64,000 nucleotides of DNA from the NCBI GenBank assembly GCA_023390395.1, contig JAEWCY010000132.1:40419-104418 (forward strand), read 5' to 3'. The stretch comes from Pseudomonadota bacterium (GTDB lineage: Bacteria; Desulfobacterota; Desulfovibrionia; Desulfovibrionales; Desulfovibrionaceae). The translations under genes were made by a program, and so were the position numbers. A model generated the notes under the pieces. The model saw nothing but the letters and a program-made list of their open reading frames with translations, did not search any database and was not told the origin of the DNA. Below are positions 8,342-17,592 of this stretch, piece after piece (position 1 is the first letter of the stretch; every line of letters begins with the position of its first letter).

Positions 8342-9091
8342 ATGTGGCTACTGGCGGCGACCGTGCTGGTCGTCGGCGTGCTGACCGGCCTGACAGGCGT
8401 GGGCGGCATCCTGGTCATCCCCGTCCTGCAGACCGCCACCGGGCTTCCCGTGCAGGCCGCCATGGCCACCGCCTTGTGCAGCTTCTTCTTCGTGGGGGCC
8501 GTGGCGGTCTGGCTGCAGCAGCGGCGTCAGGCCATAGACTGGGCCCCGGCCCTGCCCCTGGCCGCGAGCGCCGCCGTGGCCAGCCCGCTCGGGGCCGTGG
8601 CCAACGCCTACGCCCCGGTCGCCCTGCTGCAGCTGGTGCTGTCGCTTTTGATCGTCTTTGCCGGGATCTCGGCGCTTTTTCCGCCCAAGGCCGGCGCGTT
8701 GCTCCGGTTCGACCCGGCGAGCCGGCGGCACAAGGCGATCATGGTCGGCATCGGCGCGGTGGTGGGTTTCTTCTCGGGACTGACCGGCGCGGGCGGCCCG
8801 GTCCTGTCGATCCCCATCATGGTGGCCCTCGGCTTTCCCCCCCTGCTTTCCATCGCCGCCGGCCAGGTGCTGCAGGTGGCTGTCGCCGCCTGCGGCACGC
8901 TTGGCAACGTGTTCTACGGCGTGGTCGATTTCCCCGTGGTCGCCTGGATCACGGTGGTGCAGATCCTCGGACTCGTCTTCGGCATCCGCCTGTCCCCCCT
9001 GGTTTCGCCCCAGCGCCTGCGCCGCCTCGTCGCGTCCATCTGCCTGCTCGTGGGGGCGTACGGCTGCATCCGCGCCCTGATCGCCTCGTAG
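8342..9091 (+). CDS. TauE/SafE family anion transporter
   Basis: Predicted 249-residue inner-membrane protein with two sequence-related halves. Each half contains a glycine-rich motif (GLTGVGGILVIPVL near 16-29 and FSGLTGAGGPVLSIPIM near 146-162), the signature of the TauE/SafE (sulfite exporter) family. About seven or eight hydrophobic helices are visible. The ATG has GGAGGT 5 nt upstream. It is divergent from the LacI-type operon and shares its control region. The family exports or imports sulfite, sulfoacetate and similar anions, which is the main hint that the whole cluster handles organosulfur compounds. Confidence 0.88.
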   Translation: MWLLAATVLVVGVLTGLTGVGGILVIPVLQTATGLPVQAAMATALCSFFFVGAVAVWLQQRRQAIDWAPALPLAASAAVASPLGAVANAYAPVALLQLVLSLLIVFAGISALFPPKAGALLRFDPASRRHKAIMVGIGAVVGFFSGLTGAGGPVLSIPIMVALGFPPLLSIAAGQVLQVAVAACGTLGNVFYGVVDFPVVAWITVVQILGLVFGIRLSPLVSPQRLRRLVASICLLVGAYGCIRALIAS

Positions 9092-9103
9092 GGCGCACGG
9101 GAA

Positions 9104-9140
9104 GGACGCGCCGGAGCCGACAAGGGGCCCCGGCGCGTCC
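9104..9140. terminator. Hairpin between convergent genes
   Basis: Perfect 11-bp arms GGACGCGCCGG (9104-9114) and CCGGCGCGTCC (9130-9140) lie between the tauE-type gene end (9091) and the ThDP-enzyme gene end (9166). There is no T-run, so it is a candidate bidirectional terminator by position only. Confidence 0.5.
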
Positions 9141-9165
9141 GGCTGCGCCATCGGCGGACGCGGTT

Positions 9166-10758
<1,593 letters not shown>

Positions 10759-10944
10759 TGTCTTTCCTTTGCGGCGGTCCTGTCGTCGGCCGTTGCCTGC
10801 AGGCCTGGCCAACGGCGAGGGGCGACGTGTTTTTCGCGGCCTTTCCTCAAGCCGTCCGTTGCAAGGATAACGGCGACGGCAGGCGCTTTCAAGGCCGGCG
10901 GGAGCGGGAAGGGGCGGACCTGACGGCTCGCGCCGCCGGCCGGG

Positions 10945-10979
10945 AAAAAAGAAGCCCCCGGGGCCGGCGGCCGCGGGGG
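10945..10979 (-). terminator. Rho-independent terminator after the PNPOx-like gene
   Basis: On the minus strand a GC-rich stem closed by CCCCCG / CGGGGG (10974-10979 with 10955-10960) is followed by CTTC and six Ts (A-run at 10945-10950). It ends the leftward pair 12148-11006. Confidence 0.7.
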
Positions 10980-11005
10980 ACGTTCGCGTCTCGGGCGACG
11001 GCGCG

Positions 11006-11497
11006 TCAACCCAGGCCGTGGGTCTTGCCCTTGACGGATTCGATGGCCACGCGCACCACGGCCGTGGCCGCCAGGCTCGTCTTTGGATAGTCGAACTTCC
11101 TGTCCGTGAACCGGGCCACGATCCGGTCCAGGGCGGCGATCTTCTCCGCCTCGTCTTCCACCACGCTCGCCCGGCCAAGGCCCACCACGGTGCGGTGGGC
11201 GGCCTCGAAGTCGCAGGCGTTCTCGCTTTCGACCACCCCCTGGTCCAGGGACACGGCGAAGCAGACCTTGGGGTTGCGCTTGAGGATGGACATTTTCGTG
11301 CCCGCGCGCGCGCCGTGGAAGTACAGGACGTCGCCGGCGAAGGCGTAGAAGACCGGGACGAGAAACGGCGTGTCCTCGTCGCAAAGGGCCAGGTACATGA
11401 CCTTGCCGGCCTCAAGCACGGCGTCGATGGCGGCGCGGTCCGCGATCTCGCGGTCCTTGCGCCGCATGGGGCCGTGGGGGAAATCCTGATGGGACAT
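11006..11497 (-). CDS. Pyridoxamine-5'-phosphate-oxidase-family flavoprotein (FMN-binding split barrel)
   Basis: Predicted 163-residue protein starting MSHQDFPHGPMRRKDREI, a common opening of the PNPOx-like / NimA-type family. The core MYLALCDEDTPFLVPVFYAF and LYFHGARAGTKMSILKRNPKVCF fits the split-barrel FMN-binding fold. Members often bind FMN, F420 or heme and reduce small molecules; the real substrate is unknown. AAGGAGG lies 8 nt before the ATG at 11495-11497. It follows the GGCT-like gene by 30 nt and is followed by a good terminator. Confidence 0.85.
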   Translation of the reverse strand: MSHQDFPHGPMRRKDREIADRAAIDAVLEAGKVMYLALCDEDTPFLVPVFYAFAGDVLYFHGARAGTKMSILKRNPKVCFAVSLDQGVVESENACDFEAAHRTVVGLGRASVVEDEAEKIAALDRIVARFTDRKFDYPKTSLAATAVVRVAIESVKGKTHGLG

Positions 11498-11527
11498 GGC
11501 TGATGCCTCCTTGCCGGCGCGCCGGCG

Positions 11528-12148
11528 TCAATCCTTTTCGATGAGGCTGCCGCAGTCGGCGCAGGTGGTCGCGCGTACGACGCCTCCCCGGCCGGGCCGG
11601 GCCACGGGCACCGGGTAGGCCGCCTTCCTGGCCGGCGTTTCCCGCAGCGCCGCCACGTACTGCGGCGGCAGGCCGCGCAGCTCGGCCCCGCGCGCGATGT
11701 GGCGCAGGTATTCCATGCTCGGCTTTCGCGGCGCGCCGAGCATGTCCTTCTTGTAGAGCAGCGCCTCGCGGGGCGCGCCCGAGGCGTCCGTCACCGTGAC
11801 GGGAGAGTGGAAATAGGTCCCCGTGCCGTTGAAACGGGCGTCCTGCCAGGCGTCGAGGCTGTCGGCGTCCAGGTGGGAAAGCGCGTAGAGCACGCCCCAG
11901 ACCGCGCGGCCCGGGGAAGGGACGACGGTTTCCAGCGCCCCGTCCCAGACCAGGGACGTGCCGAAAAAGGCCAGCCGATGGTCGGCCAAGTGCGCCGGGC
12001 CGAGGCATTTGGCCCCCAGGCAGCGGGCGGCGATCTGTTCGGGGTGCATGTTCGCGCCGTAGGCGAAAAAGAGGATTTTCCCGTTTTCGGGCGTCGTGGT
12101 CCCGAGCATTCCCGCCACGGCGGCGGATGCGGCCGAAGGTTTGGTCAT
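11528..12148 (-). CDS. Gamma-glutamylcyclotransferase-like protein with C-terminal CxxC tail
   Basis: Predicted 206-residue protein. FFAYGANMHPEQIAARC near residues 28-44 is the GGCT/AIG2-like substrate-binding loop (usually YGSNL/YGANM), followed by VWGVLYAL, which matches the fold's central strand. Near the end the protein adds CADC, an unusual single CxxC in this family that might bind metal with a partner. The ATG at 12146-12148 has GGAGG 9 nt upstream. It is 231 nt downstream of anfK and may be transcribed from the nitrogenase operon by read-through, but a hairpin repeat lies between them. Confidence 0.78.
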   Translation of the reverse strand: MTKPSAASAAVAGMLGTTTPENGKILFFAYGANMHPEQIAARCLGAKCLGPAHLADHRLAFFGTSLVWDGALETVVPSPGRAVWGVLYALSHLDADSLDAWQDARFNGTGTYFHSPVTVTDASGAPREALLYKKDMLGAPRKPSMEYLRHIARGAELRGLPPQYVAALRETPARKAAYPVPVARPGRGGVVRATTCADCGSLIEKD

Positions 12149-12221
12149 GACTGTCTTCCTCCGTGTCGCGTGTTCCGAAAGGCGACGACACCGTAGCAAT
12201 CTTTCAGTCTGAACCCCTTGC

Positions 12222-12267
12222 GGGATTCCAAAGGGCGGCAGCCCTTTGGCCGCCGGAGGCTCTCCCC
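12222..12267. repeat. REP-like palindromic element, copy A (downstream of anfK)
   Basis: Contains a perfect 9-bp stem CCAAAGGGC (12228-12236) / GCCCTTTGG (12241-12249) with loop GGCA, then GGCCGCCGGAGGC and a short pyrimidine tail. It is 40/46 identical to copy B at 15777-15822, and one stem pair differs in a compensatory way. It lies in the anfK 3' region on the transcribed strand. Confidence 0.75.
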
Positions 12268-12379
12268 ATGCCGCGACGCCACACCCCCCGGCCTGGGGGA
12301 AACCGCCGTGGCGGGACCTTGCGGCCTGACGGCGGTTTCCGGTTCCCGGGCGGTCGCGCGGGGGACCCGGTTGACGGGC

Positions 12380-13768
12380 CTACCACATGTTGAGGCTCCA
12401 TTCCCGGACGCGCTTGTGCTCCATGTCCGTGAACAGCACGTTGGCCATCTGCTCGGCCAGCCAGATGGCCCCGGCGTAGCCGACCACGGGATGGCGGTAC
12501 ATGCCGGCCCGGTCGTAGGTGGGGAAGCCCACCCGCAGCATGGGGATGTCGTAGTCGATGGAGATGAAGCGTCCCTTGGAGTGACCGAGGATCAGGTCGA
12601 GCTTGAGGCCCCGGTTCTTGATGCGGTCCTCGAGCTCCCAGAAGTCGGCGTTGGTCACGATCTCCATGTCCCAGTCCACGTTTTCCTGCAGGGCCTTCAC
12701 GCGGGGATCCTTGACGTAATTGGGATTGTCGTCGCCAAGGAGCAGGAGGGTGGGGTGCATTTCCAGGTCGATGCAGAATTCCGCCAGGCCGATGACCAGG
12801 TCCGGGTTGCCGTAGATGGCCACCTTCTTGTCGGCGAAGAACATGTGGGCGAGGTCGGTGAGCGCGTCGAGGGCGATGCCGCGCTCGCGCACCAGGGACT
12901 CGGGAATGGGCTTGCCGGTGAGCTTCCTGAGGTTGGCCAGAAACGTGTCCGTGTTGCGGATGCCGATGGGCGTGGGGCCGATGATGGTCGGGAGGTCGAA
13001 CTCCTTTTCCAGGTACTTGGCCGCCTTGCCCCCTTCGTAGGGACTCAGCGCGATGGTGCCCACGGCGTTGGCCGTGCCTTCCAGGTCGGCGATGGTGGTC
13101 TCGCCGTGGGAGACGTGGTTGCCCGAGGGCATGAGCGGCGAGTCGAAGGCCTCGATCTCGAAGAGCACCGTGGCATCGATGTCCATTTCCGTAAGCAGGT
13201 GCTTGATGGCCGTGACGTCGCCGGGGTTGACCCAGCCGGTCATGACGTTGAGCTTGCCGCTGGGCTCGGTCTTCTTGGCGAAGTAGGCCACGATGTCGCG
13301 CATGGCCACGTCGTAGCCCGTGACCATGCTGCCGACGAAGCTCGGGGTGTGGATGGGGATGAGGTGCACCTCGCGGCCCGGGTACTTCTCCTTGAGCAGG
13401 CCGCCCTTGAGCTTGGTCACCACGCCCTCGATGTCGTCGCCGATGACTTCGGTCGAGCAGGTGGAGATGATGGGCACCACCTTGACGTGGGGGTAGCGCA
13501 TGAGCAGTACGTCCACGGCCTGCTCCACCCGGCCGCAGGCCCCGAACACCGCCCCGTCCTCGTGGACCGAGGACGAGGCCAGCTCGAAGCTCTCCTTGAA
13601 GTGCTGGGAGAAGACCAGGCGCACGAACATGACGCAGCCCTGGCCGCCGTGCACGATGCCGATGCAGTCCGTGATGCCGATGCTGACGAACTGCGCCCCG
13701 GCCGGCTGGCAGGTGAAGATGGGGTTGATGATGCCGGCGCGGGACCGTTCCATGAGTTCGCAGGTCAT
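12380..13768 (-). CDS. anfK: Fe-only nitrogenase FeFe protein beta subunit
   Basis: Predicted 462-residue beta subunit of the iron-only dinitrogenase, shorter than NifK as is typical of AnfK. The P-cluster cysteines are visible at C20 (IFTCQPAGAQF), C45 (HGGQGCVMF) and C104 (ISTCSTEVIGDD). The opening MTCELMERSRAGIINPIF is characteristic of AnfK/VnfK rather than NifK. It pairs with AnfD and AnfG and is the last gene of the operon, starting 12 nt after anfG. A REP-like hairpin follows about 115 nt downstream. Confidence 0.95.
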   Translation of the reverse strand: MTCELMERSRAGIINPIFTCQPAGAQFVSIGITDCIGIVHGGQGCVMFVRLVFSQHFKESFELASSSVHEDGAVFGACGRVEQAVDVLLMRYPHVKVVPIISTCSTEVIGDDIEGVVTKLKGGLLKEKYPGREVHLIPIHTPSFVGSMVTGYDVAMRDIVAYFAKKTEPSGKLNVMTGWVNPGDVTAIKHLLTEMDIDATVLFEIEAFDSPLMPSGNHVSHGETTIADLEGTANAVGTIALSPYEGGKAAKYLEKEFDLPTIIGPTPIGIRNTDTFLANLRKLTGKPIPESLVRERGIALDALTDLAHMFFADKKVAIYGNPDLVIGLAEFCIDLEMHPTLLLLGDDNPNYVKDPRVKALQENVDWDMEIVTNADFWELEDRIKNRGLKLDLILGHSKGRFISIDYDIPMLRVGFPTYDRAGMYRHPVVGYAGAIWLAEQMANVLFTDMEHKRVREWSLNMW

Positions 13769-13780
13769 ACGGGATTCCTT

Positions 13781-14131
13781 CTAGTAGTGCTGGTCGGTCA
13801 GTTCCTGGTTAAGCGACCCGTCGATGGTCAGGTAGTCCATGCGTTCGTGCACGCCCTGCATGATGTCCGCGACCTCTTCCTTGGGCAGTCCCGCCAGCCA
13901 GGCGTACTTCTCGCGGTAGGCCTCGGCCAGGAGCACGGCGTCCACCCAGTAGCAGCGGTCGGCCGGCGTCTCCAGGGCGACCTTTTCGTCGCACAGGATC
14001 TGCTTCGTCTTGAGCAGGATGTTCTCGTTCTGGTCGCGCCTGTCCCAGGCCCGGGAGTGGAACTGCCACAGGCACTTCTTCATGATGTAGTCGACGAGCT
14101 GCTCGATGCGTTCCTTGCGCAGTTCTTCCAT
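13781..14131 (-). CDS. anfG: Fe-only nitrogenase delta subunit
   Basis: Predicted 116-residue delta subunit, found only in alternative (V or Fe) nitrogenases. The sequence MEELRKERIEQLVDYIMK and CLWQFHSRAWDRRDQNENIL are typical of AnfG. It lies between anfD (13 nt upstream) and anfK (12 nt downstream). Its presence, with the AnfD features, excludes a Mo nitrogenase. Confidence 0.95.
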   Translation of the reverse strand: MEELRKERIEQLVDYIMKKCLWQFHSRAWDRRDQNENILLKTKQILCDEKVALETPADRCYWVDAVLLAEAYREKYAWLAGLPKEEVADIMQGVHERMDYLTIDGSLNQELTDQHY

Positions 14132-14144
14132 GGCGTGGTCCTCG

Positions 14145-15713
14145 TTACGCCGCCGCTCCCGGGGCAGGCGGCGTTTTCATGTAGGGGTATTCCCTGTCGT
14201 CGTACCCGGCCAGGCAGTCGAAGTTCCCGGAGTAGGGGCGCATCTCGGCGGAGTCGCGGACGTCCTCCGGCAGGTCGGCGTCGGAGAGCATGCGCCGGGT
14301 GACGAAGCCCTGGTCGGTGGGGATCTCGTCCTTGCTGATGTCGCGCTTGGACAGCTCGTGGATGGGCGAATAGACGGCGTTGTAGATGTCGCGGGCGAAC
14401 CGGACCCAGCCCTCGAAGCCCTTCCAAGGGCCGTTGTGATAGGCGTGGGCGTTTAAGTAGGGCACGCGGACCTTCTTGGCCACCTCGCCGGGACGCTTGC
14501 CCGTGAAGATGATGTCGGGCTTGAGCATGTCCATGGCTTCCAGCCCCTCCAGCTCGTTGGGGTCGTCGATGGCCAGCGCCCCCTCCTCGCAGCGGGAGAT
14601 GCCCTTTTCCATGTCGCCCTGGTGGCCGAACTTGGTGTAGACCGAGACCACGTCCACCTGCATCTCGTCGTGGATGACGTGGGCCCAGTGCCAGAGCTTG
14701 GAGCCGCCGGGCCACAGGCAGACCTTTTTCCCTTTCAGCCGCGCCGCGTACCAGTCGAGCTCCGGCTTCCAGCGCGCCGTCTCCTCCTCGATGATCTTCT
14801 TGGCCCGGTCCTCGATGCCGAAGAAAAGCGCCACCTTGCGCAGCGACGCGCCCAGCGGCCCGAAGCCGAAGCCGTCGATGTCCAGGCGCGGCGTGCCGTA
14901 GCGCTTGCGCAGTTCGTTGCAGATGTATTCGGCCGAGCGGGCGCATTCGAGGACGTTCAAATGCGCGCGGTGCATGCCCCGCAGGTCGTTGTAGGAGCCG
15001 TTGCCCGTGAAGGTGGACAGCACCTGGATGCCCATGCGCTTGAAGTAGTCGTCCATGACGACCTGGTCGCCCTGGATGTTGTACTCGCCCACGTAGTTGA
15101 TGACGTAGTCGCTCTTGATCTCGGGCTCGAAGGTGCCGACCTTCTGGTTGATCCAGGCGATGTTGATCTTGTGGTGGCCGCCGGACTGGCTGGGGCCGCC
15201 GAAGCCGGGCGAGTTGCACACGAAGATGTCGACGCCAGGCATCTCCTCCATGACCTCGGCGGCGATGGCGTTGATGTCGTCGCCGATCAGGGCCGAGGCG
15301 CAGGTCTGGTAGATGGTCATGGCCTTGATGTGGGGAAACGCCTTGAAGGCCTCGATGATGTTCTGCTTGAGCATCTTCTCCGCGCCGAACACGATGTGCT
15401 TTTCCTTCATGTCCGTGGCGAAGGTGTACTTGATCTGGAAGTTGTCGTTGTCGCTGATGTAGCGCTTGGTCTGCCAGGTGTCGTAGGTGCACCCGACCGG
15501 CCCGTGGCTCAAGTGGATCACGTCCTTCATGGGCGTGCCGATGACGTGCTTGGCCCCGCAGTAGGCGCAGCCGCGCTCGGAGATGGTGCCGGGGATGGTG
15601 TTGAGGTACCCCAGCGGCAGGGCGTCGGCGAGCGTCTCCCCCGGGCCCTTTATGACGGCGTGCTCCCGGCGCTCGGGAATGCACTCGCTGCACTTGAACA
15701 GATGGTACGGCAT
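14145..15713 (-). CDS. anfD: Fe-only nitrogenase FeFe protein alpha subunit
   Basis: Predicted 522-residue alpha subunit. The N-terminus MPYHLFKCSECIPERREHAV matches AnfD. P-cluster ligands C49 (SERGCAYCGAKHVIG), C75 (GPVGCTYDTW) and C138 (YQTCASALIGDD) and the FeFe-cofactor ligands C257 (NVLECARSAEYIC) and H423 (NAHAYHNGPWKGFEGW) are in place; the last two carry the same residue numbers I recall for Azotobacter vinelandii AnfD. The ATG is at 15711-15713. A REP-like hairpin occupies the 112-nt gap to nifI2 and may set transcript levels for anfDGK against anfH. Confidence 0.97.
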   Translation of the reverse strand: MPYHLFKCSECIPERREHAVIKGPGETLADALPLGYLNTIPGTISERGCAYCGAKHVIGTPMKDVIHLSHGPVGCTYDTWQTKRYISDNDNFQIKYTFATDMKEKHIVFGAEKMLKQNIIEAFKAFPHIKAMTIYQTCASALIGDDINAIAAEVMEEMPGVDIFVCNSPGFGGPSQSGGHHKINIAWINQKVGTFEPEIKSDYVINYVGEYNIQGDQVVMDDYFKRMGIQVLSTFTGNGSYNDLRGMHRAHLNVLECARSAEYICNELRKRYGTPRLDIDGFGFGPLGASLRKVALFFGIEDRAKKIIEEETARWKPELDWYAARLKGKKVCLWPGGSKLWHWAHVIHDEMQVDVVSVYTKFGHQGDMEKGISRCEEGALAIDDPNELEGLEAMDMLKPDIIFTGKRPGEVAKKVRVPYLNAHAYHNGPWKGFEGWVRFARDIYNAVYSPIHELSKRDISKDEIPTDQGFVTRRMLSDADLPEDVRDSAEMRPYSGNFDCLAGYDDREYPYMKTPPAPGAAA

Positions 15714-15776
15714 ACGTTCCTCGCGACATCGGGCCGTGGGCCGTGGGCCTCGCGCTCCGACGCTTCTCTCGGTTAT

Positions 15777-15822
15777 GGGGTTCCAAGGGGCGGTGGCCCC
15801 TTGGCCGCCGGAGGCTTTCCCC
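15777..15822. repeat. REP-like palindromic element, copy B (between nifI2 and anfD)
   Basis: Perfect 9-bp stem CCAAGGGGC (15783-15791) / GCCCCTTGG (15796-15804) with loop GGTG, followed by the same GGCCGCCGGAGGC box and pyrimidine tail as copy A. Compared with copy A, an A:T stem pair has become G:C on both sides, so pairing is kept. It sits inside the anf operon. Confidence 0.75.
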
Positions 15823-15825
15823 CCG

Positions 15826-16197
15826 CTACAATATCGCCGCGTCGCCGGTTTCGTCGGTGCGCAGGCGCATGGCCCCGTCCACGGGCAGGACGAAGATCTT
15901 GCCGTCGCCGATCTGCGCCGTCTGGTTGACCTTGACGATCTCGCGCACCACGGCGTCGGCGTCGGCGCTCGGCACGACCACGGAGAGCATGCGCTTGGGG
16001 ATGTACTTCATGCCGCCGGATTTGCCCTGGCCCTTGAGGGACTCGGGGATGTCGCAGGCGACCTCGCCGGCGATGCCCCGCTGGTGGCCCCGGCCCAGGA
16101 CGCGCACGGCCATGAAGCTCGGGAAGCCCAGTTTTTCCAGGGCGTCCCTGGTCGGCCCCACTTTCTTCGGCCGGATGATGGCGATGATCTCTTTCAT
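15826..16197 (-). CDS. nifI2: PII-like nitrogenase regulator NifI2
   Basis: Predicted 123-residue GlnB-family protein. The NifI2 features are MKEIIAIIRPKKVGPTRDAL at the start, VLGRGHQRGI in place of the PII T-loop base, KYIPKRMLSVVVP, and the C-terminal ATP-binding region GDGKIFVLPV with RLRTDETGDAAIL. With NifI1 it forms the complex that blocks dinitrogenase after ammonium addition and is relieved by 2-oxoglutarate (established for methanogens). It lies 10 nt after nifI1. NifI proteins within an anf operon imply post-translational switch-off of the Fe-only enzyme. Confidence 0.93.
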   Translation of the reverse strand: MKEIIAIIRPKKVGPTRDALEKLGFPSFMAVRVLGRGHQRGIAGEVACDIPESLKGQGKSGGMKYIPKRMLSVVVPSADADAVVREIVKVNQTAQIGDGKIFVLPVDGAMRLRTDETGDAAIL

Positions 16198-16207
16198 GCG
16201 CCGCCTC

Positions 16208-16525
16208 CTAGAGCCCCGTCTGGCCGGTGCGGACCGTGAAGACCTGCTCCACGGGCAGGACGAAGACCTTGCCGTCGCCGAAACTGCCGGTGTAGGCCTT
16301 GTACTTGATGATCTTGAGCACTTCCTCGACGCTGCCGTCTTCCACCACCATCATGATCATGGTCTTGGGCAGTTCGTCGTAGTGCACGTCGCCCATGGTG
16401 ATGCCTTTCTGCTTGCCCCGGCCGTAGGCGTTGACCTTGGTCATGGTGAAGAACCCGGCGTCGGCCAGCCCTTCGGTCACGGTCTCGGCCGCCTCCGGGC
16501 GCACGATGGCTTTGATCATCTTCAT
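16208..16525 (-). CDS. nifI1: PII-like nitrogenase regulator NifI1
   Basis: Predicted 105-residue GlnB-family protein. The start MKMIKAIVRPEAAETVTEGL, the short T-loop region VNAYGRGKQKGI, YDELPKTMIMMVVED and the C-terminal GDGKVFVLPVEQVFTVRTG are typical of NifI1. It follows anfH by 25 nt and precedes nifI2. Being shorter than housekeeping PII and paired with nifI2, it is unlikely to be glnB. Confidence 0.93.
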   Translation of the reverse strand: MKMIKAIVRPEAAETVTEGLADAGFFTMTKVNAYGRGKQKGITMGDVHYDELPKTMIMMVVEDGSVEEVLKIIKYKAYTGSFGDGKVFVLPVEQVFTVRTGQTGL

Positions 16526-16550
16526 ATGCGGCTTCTCCTTTGGCTGCCGG

Positions 16551-17378
16551 TTAGTCCGAGATGCCGTACTTGACGACCATGGCTTCCAGTTCGTCCATGG
16601 TCAGCGGCTTGGGGATGACGAACATCTCGTTGCGGATGATCTTGTCGGCCAGGGCGCTGTATTCCTGGGCCTGGTTCTCGGCGGGGTCGTACTCGGTGAC
16701 GGTCTTCTTGTTGAATTCCGCCTTCTGCACGATGTTGTCGCGGGGCACGAAGTGGATCATCTGGGTGCCGATGGCGGAGGTGAACTCCTCCAGGAACTCG
16801 CGCTCCCGGTCGACCTTGCGGCTGTTGCAGATCACGCCGCCCAGGCGCACGCCGGACTGCTTGGCGTACTTGACCAGGCCCTTGCAGATGTTGTTGGCGG
16901 CGTAGATGGCCATCATTTCGCCCGAGGCCACGATGTAGACCTCCTGGGCCTTGCCGTCGCGGATGGGCATGGCGAAGCCGCCGCACACCACGTCGCCGAG
17001 GACGTCGAAGAAGACGAAGTCCAGGTCGTCGGTGTAGGCCCCGTTGGCCTCCATGAGGTCGATGGCCGTGATGACGCCGCGGCCGGCGCAGCCGACGCCG
17101 GGTTCGGGGCCGCCGGATTCCACGCAGTTGATGCCCATGTAGCCCTGCTTGATGACCTTGTCGTTGGTGACCTTTTCCGCGCCGAGGTCGCGCAGGGTGT
17201 CCATCAGGGTCTCCTGCGGCTTGCCGCCGAGGATGAGGCGGGTGGAGTCGGCCTTGGGGTCGCAGCCGTGGATGAAGACCTTCTTGTTATGGAAGTGGGC
17301 CATGGCGGCGGCCGTGTTCTGGGTGGTGGTGGACTTGCCGATGCCGCCCTTGCCGTAGATGGCGATCTTGCGGGTCAT
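16551..17378 (-). CDS. anfH: Nitrogenase iron protein (dinitrogenase reductase) of the Fe-only system
   Basis: Predicted 275-residue homodimeric Fe protein that passes electrons from its 4Fe-4S cluster to AnfDGK with ATP hydrolysis. The P-loop GKGGIGKS is at 9-16, and the cluster ligands are C97 (GVGCAGRG) and C132 (VVCGGFAMP). Arg100, the ADP-ribosylation site in some bacteria, is present. The ATG at 17376-17378 has AGGAG 7 nt upstream; 25 further in-frame upstream residues do not match the family. First gene of the operon, about 53 nt from the start predicted for the sigma-54 promoter. Confidence 0.96.
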   Translation of the reverse strand: MTRKIAIYGKGGIGKSTTTQNTAAAMAHFHNKKVFIHGCDPKADSTRLILGGKPQETLMDTLRDLGAEKVTNDKVIKQGYMGINCVESGGPEPGVGCAGRGVITAIDLMEANGAYTDDLDFVFFDVLGDVVCGGFAMPIRDGKAQEVYIVASGEMMAIYAANNICKGLVKYAKQSGVRLGGVICNSRKVDREREFLEEFTSAIGTQMIHFVPRDNIVQKAEFNKKTVTEYDPAENQAQEYSALADKIIRNEMFVIPKPLTMDELEAMVVKYGISD

Positions 17379-17441
17379 GGGAGTGCTCCTTGTCTGTAAT
17401 GGCTGGCGCCGGCATGGCGTCACGCCGTTGCATGGCCTCAT

Positions 17442-17457
17442 AGCCAATTGCATGCCA
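17442..17457 (-). promoter_or_regulatory. Sigma-54 promoter of anfH
   Basis: On the minus strand the sequence is TGGCATGCAATTGGCT. It has the invariant GG at -24 and GC at -12 separated by exactly 10 nt, and matches the TGGCAC-N5-TTGCW consensus at all but two defined positions. It lies 64 nt upstream of the anfH ATG and suits activation by the divergent AnfA. Confidence 0.8.
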
Positions 17458-17577
17458 GGGAGCGCCGAGCGGGCGGATATTCGGCCTGGAGTCGCAAACC
17501 AGATGAAATATTCTTATATAATCTTGGTTTTATTAATTTAATCAATGGTCACGCCAGTCGGGTGGAAACGAGACAGC

Positions 17578-17592
17578 GTACCGTTGCGGTAC
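17578..17592. promoter_or_regulatory. Candidate AnfA upstream activator site (GTAC-N7-GTAC)
   Basis: GTACCGTTGCGGTAC is a perfect 6-3-6 dyad about 120 bp upstream of the -24 box, the usual distance for NifA/VnfA/AnfA enhancer sites. From memory the VnfA site is GTAC-N6-GTAC; here the spacing is 7. A lone half-site GCGGTAC recurs at 17702-17708. Confidence 0.55.

Noticed and set aside
12218..14302. 694-codon plus-strand ORF across anfK and anfG
   Set aside because: It is the shadow of the nitrogenase genes on the other strand; low-complexity sequence and no RBS.
12380..17378. Reading the nitrogenase as Mo-type (nifHDK) or V-type (vnf)
   Set aside because: AnfG is present, AnfD matches Fe-only features including its N-terminus, and the delta subunit sequence fits AnfG better than VnfG. 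A V-type assignment would need a tree to exclude formally.
17513..17520. TTATATAA in the anf control region as a ModE (molybdate) box
   Set aside because: It is palindromic and well placed, but the flanks do not fit the longer ModE consensus, so it is noted only as an AT-rich site.
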